Positions 42,223-49,077 of a stretch of 64,000 nt of DNA are shown piece by piece. Source of the DNA: Lentzea guizhouensis (GTDB lineage Bacteria; Actinomycetota; Actinomycetes; Mycobacteriales; Pseudonocardiaceae); assembly GCF_001701025.1 (NCBI RefSeq), contig NZ_CP016793.1, positions 5,704,001-5,768,000 of the forward strand, read 5' to 3'. A program made the position numbers and the translations under genes. The notes under the pieces are model-generated. The model was not told the origin of the DNA and made no database searches. It saw only the letters and a program-made list of their open reading frames with translations. Within the stretch, counting starts at the first letter, position 1, and every line of letters starts with the position of its first letter.

Positions 42223-43560
42223 ATGGAACCGGTGTTGGACCTGGCCGGGATTGGCTTCGGGCCGTCCAATCTCGCGCTCGCGATCGCGGTCGAGGAGCAC
42301 GGGCGGCCGGTGAGGGCGCGGTTCTTCGAGCGGCAGGCGCGGTTCGGGTGGCATCGGGGGATGTTGCTCGAGGACGCGACGATGCAGGTGTCGTTCCTCA
42401 AAGATCTGGTGACGTTGCGGAACCCGACCAGTGGGTTCAGCTTTCTCTGCTACCTGAAGGAGCGGGGGAGGTTGGTCGACTTCGTCAACCACAAGAACCT
42501 CTTCCCGCTGCGCAAGGAGTTCCACGACTACTTCGAGTGGGCGGCGGAACGCGTGCGGCACCACGTGGAGTACGGCAGCGAAGTCACGAGCGTGCGGGCG
42601 AGTGACGAAGGCTTTGAGATCACCACGAGCCCAACGGGCCATACGGGCCAAACAAGCCATACGAGCCCAACGGGACAAAAAAGCCAAACGAACGAAACGA
42701 ACCAGGCAAACCAAACCAGAATCAAGAGCCGCAACCTCGTCCTCGCCACAGGCCTCCAGGCCAACCTGCCCGAAGGCATCGAGACCGGCGACCGCATCTG
42801 GCACAACAAGGACCTCCTCCACAACGTCGGCAAGCTCAAGGACCCGCGCCACGTCGTCGTGGTCGGCGCCGGGCAGAGTGCGGCGGAGGCGGTGGCGTTC
42901 TTCCACGACCGGTTCCCCGAGGCCGAGGTGCACGGGGTGTTCGCGCGGTACGGGTACAGCCCGGCCGACGACAGCTCGTTCGCCAACCGGATCTTCGACC
43001 CCGCGGCGGTGGACGACTTCTACCGGGCGCCGGAGGCCGTGAAGAAACGCCTCATGGGCTACCACGCGAACACCAACTACGGTGTTGTCGACCAGGACCT
43101 CATCGAGGAGCTCTACCGGCGGGTGTACCGGGAGAAGGTGCTGGACAAGCAGCGGTTGTTGTTGCACAACACATCGCGGCTCACGGACGTGAACGCGAAC
43201 GGCAAGTGCGTGATCGAGTCGTTGGCCGACGGGTCGCAGTTGCCGGTTGACGCGGACGTGATCGTGTATGCCACCGGGTACCGGCCGGCTGATCCGGCCA
43301 CGCTGCTGGGGGAGCTGGCGGACAGCTGTGAGCGCGACGACCTCGGGCGGTTGAAGGTCACGCGCGATTATCGGGTGGTCACGGACAAAAGCATCAAGGG
43401 CGGCATTTATCTGCAGGGCGGGACGGAGCACACGCACGGCATCACGTCGTCGTTGCTGTCGAACACCGCGGTGCGGGTCGGGGAGATCTTGGAGTCGATC
43501 CTGCGCAGGCCGCAGGCGGTGCAGGAGTCGGTGTCCAAGGTGGCCGCGCACGTGAGTTAG
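42223..43560 (+). CDS. Siderophore N-hydroxylating monooxygenase (ornithine N5 / lysine N6 type)
   Basis: The 445-residue flavoprotein has the FAD site GIGFGPSNLALA (9-20), the FAD/substrate segment MQVSFLKDLVTLRNPTS (54-70), NADPH site VVGAGQSAAEAV and the C-terminal GITSSLLSNTAVRVGEI. It hydroxylates the side-chain amine of ornithine or lysine to start hydroxamate siderophore synthesis. Residues about 136-168 are an unusual T/N/Q-rich insertion between FEITTS and NLVLATG, encoded by AT- and A-rich DNA unlike its surroundings. ATG 42223 follows GGAAGGA. Iron boxes flank the gene. Confidence 0.9.
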   Translation: MEPVLDLAGIGFGPSNLALAIAVEEHGRPVRARFFERQARFGWHRGMLLEDATMQVSFLKDLVTLRNPTSGFSFLCYLKERGRLVDFVNHKNLFPLRKEFHDYFEWAAERVRHHVEYGSEVTSVRASDEGFEITTSPTGHTGQTSHTSPTGQKSQTNETNQANQTRIKSRNLVLATGLQANLPEGIETGDRIWHNKDLLHNVGKLKDPRHVVVVGAGQSAAEAVAFFHDRFPEAEVHGVFARYGYSPADDSSFANRIFDPAAVDDFYRAPEAVKKRLMGYHANTNYGVVDQDLIEELYRRVYREKVLDKQRLLLHNTSRLTDVNANGKCVIESLADGSQLPVDADVIVYATGYRPADPATLLGELADSCERDDLGRLKVTRDYRVVTDKSIKGGIYLQGGTEHTHGITSSLLSNTAVRVGEILESILRRPQAVQESVSKVAAHVS

Positions 43561-43573
43561 GGTGGCCTAACTC
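43554..43573. promoter_or_regulatory. Iron-box-like palindrome between N-hydroxylase and mbtH
   Basis: GAGTTAGG and CCTAACTC are perfect 8-bp arms around GTGG, overlapping the N-hydroxylase stop codon and ending 20 bp before the mbtH start. The half-site TTAGG is that of DmdR/IdeR operators. It could also act as an RNA hairpin. Confidence 0.6.
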
Positions 43574-43593
43574 AGACGAGAGGAACCGAAGTC

Positions 43594-43788
43594 ATGACCA
43601 ACCCGTTCGAGGACCCGCAGGGCCGGTTCTTCGTGCTGGTCAACGAAGAGCAGCAGCACTCGCTGTGGCCGGCGTTCGCGGAGGTGCCCGCCGGGTGGAC
43701 CACGGTGTTCGGCGAGGAGAGCCGCGAGGCGTGCCTGGCCTACGTCGAGGAGAACTGGACCGACATGAGGCCCCTCTCCATCCGCTGA
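43594..43788 (+). CDS. MbtH-like protein
   Basis: The 64-residue protein has the MbtH signature: [24 protein letters not shown], then [29 protein letters not shown]. MbtH proteins bind and activate adenylation domains of non-ribosomal peptide synthetases. It follows the N-hydroxylase by 33 bp, and both would be needed for a hydroxamate peptide siderophore. No NRPS is found within the rest of the window, so its partner lies elsewhere. Confidence 0.95.
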   Translation: MTNPFEDPQGRFFVLVNEEQQHSLWPAFAEVPAGWTTVFGEESREACLAYVEENWTDMRPLSIR

Positions 43789-43808
43789 CCCGGGCGACGG
43801 GTGGAAGC

Positions 43809-44627
43809 TCAGGCCTCCACCCGGACCCGGTGGTGGTGCGCCAGGACCACGGTGCCCGAGACGGCGGCGATGGCGCTCGCCACCAGGCCCGTCTGCGTCC
43901 AGCCGCTCATGCCGGCGCCCTCGCCGACCAGCTTGATGCCGATCCACGCCGCCACGATCGGGTTGATCACCGTCTGGCCGGCCACCACCAGGTCCGGCGG
44001 GCCGGCCGCGTAGCCGAGCTGGATGAACCACGCGCCCACCAGGAACGCCACGGCCAGGCCGAGCAGCGGCACCCACTCGACCAGGGGTAACGCCGTCGTC
44101 ACGTCCCTGACCAGCACCGCGACCAGTCCGTAGGCGATGCCGGCGCCGGCGGCCAGTGCCAGTGCGCGGACCGCTCCCGTCTGGAACGTCGCCACCACCG
44201 TGCACACCAGCACGCCCGCGAGCACCAGCTGCCCGGCCTGCAGCACCACCTTGGTGGAGATCTCGGTCGGCACCGCCGCGCCCGCCGTGATCGACACGAA
44301 CGCCACGATGCCCGCCGTCGCCACGCACACCGCGACCGCGAGCAGGCCGGTGAACCGACGGGCCCGCGCCACGGCGATGATCGGGATCGCCAGCGCGTTC
44401 AGCGGTGCCACCACCGACACCGGCGCCAGCGCCAGCGCGGTCACCTGCAGCGCCGCGCACGCCATCAGGACGAAGAAACCCAGCACCCACCGGCGTGACC
44501 GCACCAGCCGGTGGGCGGAGCGGAGCTGCAGGTCGGCGACCTCACGCACCCCGGCGTGCTGCCACAACGCGCCGAGTGCGCTGCACCCGGCCGCGAGCAC
44601 CGCGCACAGGATCGCGACCCCGACCAC
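43809..44627 (-). CDS. DMT/EamA-like multi-pass membrane protein
   Basis: The 272-residue protein has about nine or ten hydrophobic segments with glycine-rich and small-residue helices (VSVVAPLNALAIPIIAVARA, then VVAGQTVINPIVAAWIGI), as in drug/metabolite-type transporters. NIPA-like magnesium transporters share this pattern. No substrate can be read. GTG 44627 starts with a weak leader (GGAG 12 bp upstream); another start slightly downstream cannot be excluded. It is divergent to the gntR operon, sharing its promoter region with the 44655-44678 operator. Confidence 0.72.
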   Translation of the reverse strand: MVGVAILCAVLAAGCSALGALWQHAGVREVADLQLRSAHRLVRSRRWVLGFFVLMACAALQVTALALAPVSVVAPLNALAIPIIAVARARRFTGLLAVAVCVATAGIVAFVSITAGAAVPTEISTKVVLQAGQLVLAGVLVCTVVATFQTGAVRALALAAGAGIAYGLVAVLVRDVTTALPLVEWVPLLGLAVAFLVGAWFIQLGYAAGPPDLVVAGQTVINPIVAAWIGIKLVGEGAGMSGWTQTGLVASAIAAVSGTVVLAHHHRVRVEA

Positions 44628-44654
44628 GTGTCAAGGGTACTCCGGTGCTGCTAT

Positions 44655-44678
44655 GGTTCATTACATGAGTAACGAACC
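44655..44678. promoter_or_regulatory. GntR/YtrA-type operator palindrome
   Basis: GGTTCATTAC-ATGA-GTAACGAACC is an inverted repeat with 10-bp arms and a single mismatch. It lies 14 bp before the gntR start and overlaps a likely TATGGT -10 element (44653). The AT-rich character and position argue for autoregulation by the GntR protein. Confidence 0.7.
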
Positions 44679-44691
44679 AGGGAAGTAAGTC

Positions 44692-45057
44692 ATGTTCGAC
44701 GACCGGAGCCCGATCTACCGGCAGATCGCCGACCGGATCAAGGCGGACGTGGTCAGCGGTGCGTTGAAGGCGGACGAGCAGGTCATGTCGACCAACCAGT
44801 ACGCCTCCTACTACCGGATCAACCCGGCCACCGCGGCCAAGGCGTTCCAGCAGCTCGTGGACGAGAAGGTGCTCTACAAGAAGAGGGGGATCGGGATGTT
44901 CGTGAGCACGCAGGCTCGCGACATGCTGCGGGCACAGGGCAGGGAGACCTTCTTCGGCGAGGTGGTCGATCCGATGGTCGCGGAGGCGCGCGCCATCGGC
45001 ATCCCGCTCGCCGACGTCATCCGCCGCATCGAGCAGCACGAGAAGGGGGAAGCGTGA
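44692..45057 (+). CDS. GntR-family regulator, YtrA subfamily
   Basis: The 121-residue protein has a GntR winged helix (PIYRQIADRIKADVVSGALKADEQVMSTNQYASYYRINPATAAKAFQQL, residues about 7-55) and a short C-terminal helix pair, the hallmark of YtrA regulators that control ABC transporter operons. It precedes an ATPase and a permease gene and the stop overlaps the ATPase start. It probably represses the operon through the palindrome at 44655-44678 until a cell-wall or antibiotic signal arrives (family knowledge plus inference). Confidence 0.9.
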   Translation: MFDDRSPIYRQIADRIKADVVSGALKADEQVMSTNQYASYYRINPATAAKAFQQLVDEKVLYKKRGIGMFVSTQARDMLRAQGRETFFGEVVDPMVAEARAIGIPLADVIRRIEQHEKGEA

Positions 45058-45932
45058 TGCGAGTGGACGTCCAGGGGCTGACGGTCCGCTACGGGGACGT
45101 GACAGCCGTCGACGACATGACCTTCTCCTTGGAAGGCAACAAGATCTACGGACTGCTGGGCCGCAACGGCTCCGGCAAGACCAGCCTGATGTCGGCGCTC
45201 GCCGGGTACCGCAGGCCGGTCGGCAGCGTTCAGCTCGACGGCGTGCCGGTCTTCGAGAACGCGCGCGCCATGCAGAACGTCTGCCTCGTCCGGCACACCA
45301 CCGACGCGGCGGACAAGGGCGACAAGGTCACCCACGCGCTGGAGTACGGCAAGGCCTGGCGCGAGACGTGGGACGACGCGTACGCGCACGAGCTGGTCGA
45401 GCTCTTCAAGCTGCCGCTCAAGACCAAGGTCGGCGAACTGTCGCTGGGCCAGCGGTCCGCGCTCGGCGTCACCATCGGGCTCGCCAGCCGCTCGCCGCTG
45501 ACGATGCTCGACGAGTCCCACCTCGGCATGGACACGCCGACCCGGTACGCGTTCTACGACGCCCTGCTCAACGACTTCATGCGGCACCCGCGCACGTTCC
45601 TTATCTCCACCCACCTCATCGAGGAGCTGGCCTCGCTGCTGGAGGAGGTCGTGATCATCGACCACGGCCGGCTCGTGCTGCAGGAGGAGGCCGACGTGCT
45701 GCGCTCGCGCGGCACCGAGGTCACCGGGAACGCCGCGGACGTCGACGAGTTCACCGCCGGGCTCAGCGTGCTGAGCGAGAAGACGCTGGGGCGGACCAAG
45801 GCCGCCATGGTCTACGGCACGCTCGACGACGCGCAGCTCGTCCGGGCGCGCCAGCTCGGGCTGGAGCTCGGGCCGATCGCGCTGCAGGACCTCTTCGTGC
45901 ACCTCACCGAACCGGTCGGGGGTAGGCGGTGA
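45057..45932 (+). CDS. ABC transporter ATPase of a YtrA-type operon
   Basis: The 291-residue ATPase has Walker A GRNGSGKT (35-42), signature LSLGQRSALGVTIGL and switch histidine region STHLIEE. Walker B reads LTMLDESHLGMD: the glutamate is present but the usual proline after DE is serine. Such short-signature ATPases with a dedicated YtrA regulator form exporters tied to envelope stress or bacteriocin resistance. ATG 45057 is chosen because GGGGGA lies seven bases upstream. The end overlaps the permease start by four bases. Confidence 0.88.
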   Translation: MRVDVQGLTVRYGDVTAVDDMTFSLEGNKIYGLLGRNGSGKTSLMSALAGYRRPVGSVQLDGVPVFENARAMQNVCLVRHTTDAADKGDKVTHALEYGKAWRETWDDAYAHELVELFKLPLKTKVGELSLGQRSALGVTIGLASRSPLTMLDESHLGMDTPTRYAFYDALLNDFMRHPRTFLISTHLIEELASLLEEVVIIDHGRLVLQEEADVLRSRGTEVTGNAADVDEFTAGLSVLSEKTLGRTKAAMVYGTLDDAQLVRARQLGLELGPIALQDLFVHLTEPVGGRR

Positions 45933-46588
45933 AGATCTTCCGTCATCTGACCGCGTCCCTCGTCTGGTTCAGCGCTCTGGTCGCGGCCGGGGTGTTCGCG
46001 TTCGTCATCGCTCTCACGTTCGCCGTGTCGTTGTTCAGGGACGTCGTGATCAGCGGCTGGTCCGTGGCCGCGGGCCAGGTCGGGCCCTGGTTCGTGCTCT
46101 TCATCGGCGTCTACGTGATCCACAACGTGCTGCCGGTCGCGGTGGCGCACGGCCGCACGCGCCGGGAGCTGCTGGGGGCCGCCACCGCGTTCAGCGTGGT
46201 CTTCGCGGCCGCGATGGCGGCGGTGGCGTGGCTCGGGTTCCTCGTCGAGGGTGGCGTCTACGCCCTGATGGACTGGAGTGCGGGGGAACGCGGGCTGCCG
46301 CACGCCTACTTCCTGATGTACCTCGTCTGGTGCGCGGTCGGCATGCTCCTCGCCGCGGCGTTCGACACGTCGGGGCCGGCGGGGCTCGTCGCGCTGCCGT
46401 TCGGCATCGCCTTCGCGGTCGCCGCCAGGGTGCGGATCCCGGGCTCCGGCGAACTTCCCTTCCTGCGCAACGAGATGAGCCTGCTCGGCGCCGGCTGGCA
46501 CGTCGCGTCGGCGCTCGCGTGGCTGCTCGCGATCGGGGCGACGTGGGCGATCGCCAGGACCATCCCGGTCAGGTCCAAGAGCGGGTGA
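45929..46588 (+). CDS. Membrane subunit of the YtrA-type ABC transporter
   Basis: The 219-residue hydrophobic protein has about five or six transmembrane segments (SLVWFSALVAAGVFAFVIALTF, then WFVLFIGVYVIHNVLPVAV, and further blocks). No permease motif such as an EAA loop is visible, in line with ABC-2-like exporters. It is co-transcribed with the ATPase through an overlapping GTG start. Substrate unknown. It ends four bases before the opposing lacI stop. Confidence 0.78.
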   Translation: MKIFRHLTASLVWFSALVAAGVFAFVIALTFAVSLFRDVVISGWSVAAGQVGPWFVLFIGVYVIHNVLPVAVAHGRTRRELLGAATAFSVVFAAAMAAVAWLGFLVEGGVYALMDWSAGERGLPHAYFLMYLVWCAVGMLLAAAFDTSGPAGLVALPFGIAFAVAARVRIPGSGELPFLRNEMSLLGAGWHVASALAWLLAIGATWAIARTIPVRSKSG

Positions 46589-46592
46589 GCCC

Positions 46593-47573
46593 TCACCCGC
46601 TCGACCGCACGACGAGCGAGGGTTCGAACACGACCGAGGTGACCGGTGCCGTGCGGTCGGCGATCTGGCGCAGCAGCTGACGGGCCATCTCCTCGGCCAT
46701 GTCGGCGATCGGCTGCCGGACCGTCGTCAGCTCCGGTTCGCACGTCAGCGCCGCGCTGCTGTCGTCGAACCCGACCACCGCCACGTCGTCGGGCACCTTG
46801 CGGCCGCTGCGGTGCAGGACCGGGATCGCGCCGGTCGCCATCAGGTCGGACGCGGCGAACACGCCGTCGACGTCCGGGCAGCGGGCGATCAGCTCGTGCG
46901 CGGCGGCCATCCCGGCCTGCCGGGTGAAGTCGCCGTGCACGACCACCGCGTCCGGCACCACGTCGAGGAACCCGCGCAGCCGGTCCCTGCCGGTCGGCAT
47001 GTCCTGCGGGCCGGTGATCGTCGCGATGCGCCGGCACCCCAGGGAGAGCAGGCGTTCACCGGCCAGCGCGCCGCCCGCGCTCTGGTTCACGTCGACGTAG
47101 GTGATCGGCATGGGCTGCCACGGCCGCCCGGCCAGCACCACCGGCAGCCCCGCCCTGATCAGCTGGCCGGGCACCGGGTCGGCCGGGTCGGTGTGCACGA
47201 GGATCACGCCGTCGAGCCGCCCGCAGCGCAGGTCGCTGAGCGCCTGCTCGCGGGTGCCCGGCCCGGTCATCATCAGCACCAGGTGGATGCCGCGCGGCCG
47301 GACCACGCGGGTGACACCGCTGACCACGCTGCCCAGGTGCGGGTCGCCGAGCATCCGGTGCTCGTCCGGCAGCACCAGGCCGATCGCGTCGGCCCGCCGC
47401 GTCACCAGCGACCGCGCCGCGATGTTCGGCAGGTAGCCGGTGCTGGAGATCGCTCTCTCGACCGCGTGCCGGAGCACCTCGTCGACCGTGCCGGCGCCGT
47501 TCACCACCCTCGACGCGGTCGCGCGCGACACCCCGGCGACGCGCGCCACCTCCTCCAGCGTCACGCGCTTCAC
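46593..47573 (-). CDS. LacI-family regulator of the DUF1996/glucanase region
   Basis: The 326-residue protein has the headpiece VTLEEVARVAGVSRATASRVVNGAG (4-28) and a sensor domain (IGLVLPDEHRMLGDPHLGSVV, then VFAASDLMATGAIPVL, VAVVGFDDSSAALTCEPELTTVRQP). It follows DUF1996 and the DUF305-like gene on the same strand with a 66-bp gap, so it is likely part of that operon and feeds back on it through GAGAGCGCTCTC at 48898-48909. The same site upstream of the GH16 gene (49031) makes it the best candidate for coordinating both (inference). Confidence 0.9.
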   Translation of the reverse strand: MKRVTLEEVARVAGVSRATASRVVNGAGTVDEVLRHAVERAISSTGYLPNIAARSLVTRRADAIGLVLPDEHRMLGDPHLGSVVSGVTRVVRPRGIHLVLMMTGPGTREQALSDLRCGRLDGVILVHTDPADPVPGQLIRAGLPVVLAGRPWQPMPITYVDVNQSAGGALAGERLLSLGCRRIATITGPQDMPTGRDRLRGFLDVVPDAVVVHGDFTRQAGMAAAHELIARCPDVDGVFAASDLMATGAIPVLHRSGRKVPDDVAVVGFDDSSAALTCEPELTTVRQPIADMAEEMARQLLRQIADRTAPVTSVVFEPSLVVRSSG

Positions 47574-47639
47574 CCGGCCGCCAGCTCCGCCGTGCGGTGG
47601 CGTTCCATCAGGTCGATCACCTCGACGGTCGGCGGGTGC

Positions 47640-48035
47640 TTAATGTCCCCGGGCGACCTTCACGACCTTCAGCGACTCCGTCAGATGCGCGCGCACGTAC
47701 TGGTCACGCGCCTGCAGGTCGGTCGCCGCCAGCTGGATCTCCGCGTCGGTCGGCATGCCCGGCATGTCGTGCCCCTCGTGGAGGTTCACGTAGGGCGAGT
47801 CCAGCAACGCCCGCAGCCGCTCCAGTTCGGCGTGCCGGTTCGCGACGAGCTCGGGCCGGCCCGCGTTCTCCAGCAGCTTGAGCGCCTGCTCGTTCGTCGC
47901 GATCGAGAGGTCCACGAACGCGCGTTCGGTCTGGCCGAAGCCGCCCTGCGCCACCGAGGTCGGCGGGGGAGCGGGGGTGGGAGGGGGTGCCTGCTGGCAG
48001 GCCGCGAGGAGGCCGGCCAGCAGGCACACGATCAT
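47640..48035 (-). CDS. DUF305-like lipoprotein
   Basis: The 131-residue lipoprotein has a lipobox (LLAGLLAAC, cysteine 13), a Pro-rich linker (QQAPPPTPAPPP) and a helical domain with DUF305-like elements (ERAFVDLSIATNEQALKLL, then GHDMPGMPTDAEI and RAHLTESLKVVKVA). The usual histidine pair (HH in the IPHH motif) is absent. The ATG overlaps the DUF1996 stop (ATGA), so both act together outside the membrane. Its role is unknown. The gene lies between DUF1996 and lacI. Confidence 0.7.
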   Translation of the reverse strand: MIVCLLAGLLAACQQAPPPTPAPPPTSVAQGGFGQTERAFVDLSIATNEQALKLLENAGRPELVANRHAELERLRALLDSPYVNLHEGHDMPGMPTDAEIQLAATDLQARDQYVRAHLTESLKVVKVARGH

Positions 48036-48868
48036 CCGTGGTTGCCGTTGTGGTCGCACTTGATCACCACGTTGATGCAGTTGCGGACGCGGCGCTCCAT
48101 CTCGGCGCGCGGCCACACGTTGAAGAAGTCGGCGTGCATCGTCTGCCCCGTGCCGGAGGACAACCGCAGGCCGGCCGTGGTGCCGTTCACCGGGTAGCGC
48201 AGCACCATCCGCAGCTTCGGCACCGGAACCGGGTGCGAGGACGGGCAGCCGCCCGCGACCGGGTACGACATGTGCGACTTGTGGTCGGACGAGTCGAGGT
48301 TGCGGCCGTCCCAGCACTGCGGGAAGTCCAGGTAGGTCTCCAGCATCGTGCCCGCCGGGCACTGCACAAAGTTCTTCGACGGGTTCACGTGCCCGGCGTG
48401 CAGGCACGACCACCGCGCGATGCTGTCGGCGTCACCGGCGGCCTTCGCGTTGCCCGCCACGATCTTCAGCCCGTACGGCGTCGGCTGGATCGCCGCCGGG
48501 TTGTTCACGCCCTCACCGAGGTAGTAGAAGGTCACGCCGGTGGGGGCGATCGCGGTGTTGTCCCGGTACAGGGTCGGTACCCAGTACGAGGAGATGTCCG
48601 CGGCCGGGTTGCAGTTGCCCGTCGAGCCCTCCAGCGACTGCTGGGTGGTGCGGGCGTTGGTGGAGTGGTTGCCGAAGAAGTCGTGCGAGTGCGACGCACC
48701 CGGCAGGTTCGGCAGCACGATCGGGTCGTCGGGGAGCCGGTGGCTGATCGGGCACTCGGCGAGGAACTCGGCCACGCGAACCGGTGCTCCCTCCGCCGCA
48801 ACGGGAATGCTCAGCATTCCGGCAGCCAGTGCGAGAATTGTCGCAAGGTGGAACAGAGGCTTCTTCAT
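48032..48868 (-). CDS. Secreted DUF1996 protein
   Basis: The 278-residue protein has a signal peptide (about 1-28: KKPLFHLATILALAAGMLSIPVAA) and one DUF1996 domain: CPISHRLPDDPIVLPNLPGASHSHDFFGN, then CWDGRNLDSSDHKSHMSYP and the HADFFNVW motif. Conserved His/Asp residues (HSHDFFG, HKSHMSY, HADFF) suggest a metal or carbohydrate site. DUF1996 occurs in secreted proteins of fungi and actinobacteria, often with wall-active enzymes; no activity is established to my knowledge. It is the first gene of a three-gene operon with an operator 30 bp upstream. Confidence 0.87.
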   Translation of the reverse strand: MKKPLFHLATILALAAGMLSIPVAAEGAPVRVAEFLAECPISHRLPDDPIVLPNLPGASHSHDFFGNHSTNARTTQQSLEGSTGNCNPAADISSYWVPTLYRDNTAIAPTGVTFYYLGEGVNNPAAIQPTPYGLKIVAGNAKAAGDADSIARWSCLHAGHVNPSKNFVQCPAGTMLETYLDFPQCWDGRNLDSSDHKSHMSYPVAGGCPSSHPVPVPKLRMVLRYPVNGTTAGLRLSSGTGQTMHADFFNVWPRAEMERRVRNCINVVIKCDHNGNHG

Positions 48869-48897
48869 TGAAGCATTCCTCTCCGCAGCAGGATTGG

Positions 48898-48909
48898 GAG
48901 AGCGCTCTC
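48898..48909. promoter_or_regulatory. LacI-type operator upstream of DUF1996
   Basis: GAGAGCGCTCTC, a perfect palindrome identical to those at 34465-34476 and 49031-49042. It lies 30 bp upstream of the DUF1996 start on the minus strand. Confidence 0.78.
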
Positions 48910-49030
48910 ACGCCCTTCGAGCATGGCGCAGGCCGCAACAGGGCGTCAATCCGCAAGAAACGTTCAGAAGTCCCGGTTTTCTTGACACCGAGCAGCCGGT
49001 GCCCCGACTCTCGGATCGGCACCTGTCGCG

Positions 49031-49042
49031 GAGAGCGCTCTC
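49031..49042. promoter_or_regulatory. LacI-type operator upstream of the GH16 glucanase
   Basis: GAGAGCGCTCTC, 36 bp before the GH16 start. With the copy at 48898 the centres are 133 bp apart in the 209-bp divergent region, a spacing that allows DNA looping between the two sites by a tetrameric or paired LacI protein (inference). Confidence 0.78.
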
Positions 49043-49077
49043 TCGCCGTCCTGTTCTCCGTCTTCAGGAGCATTCAC

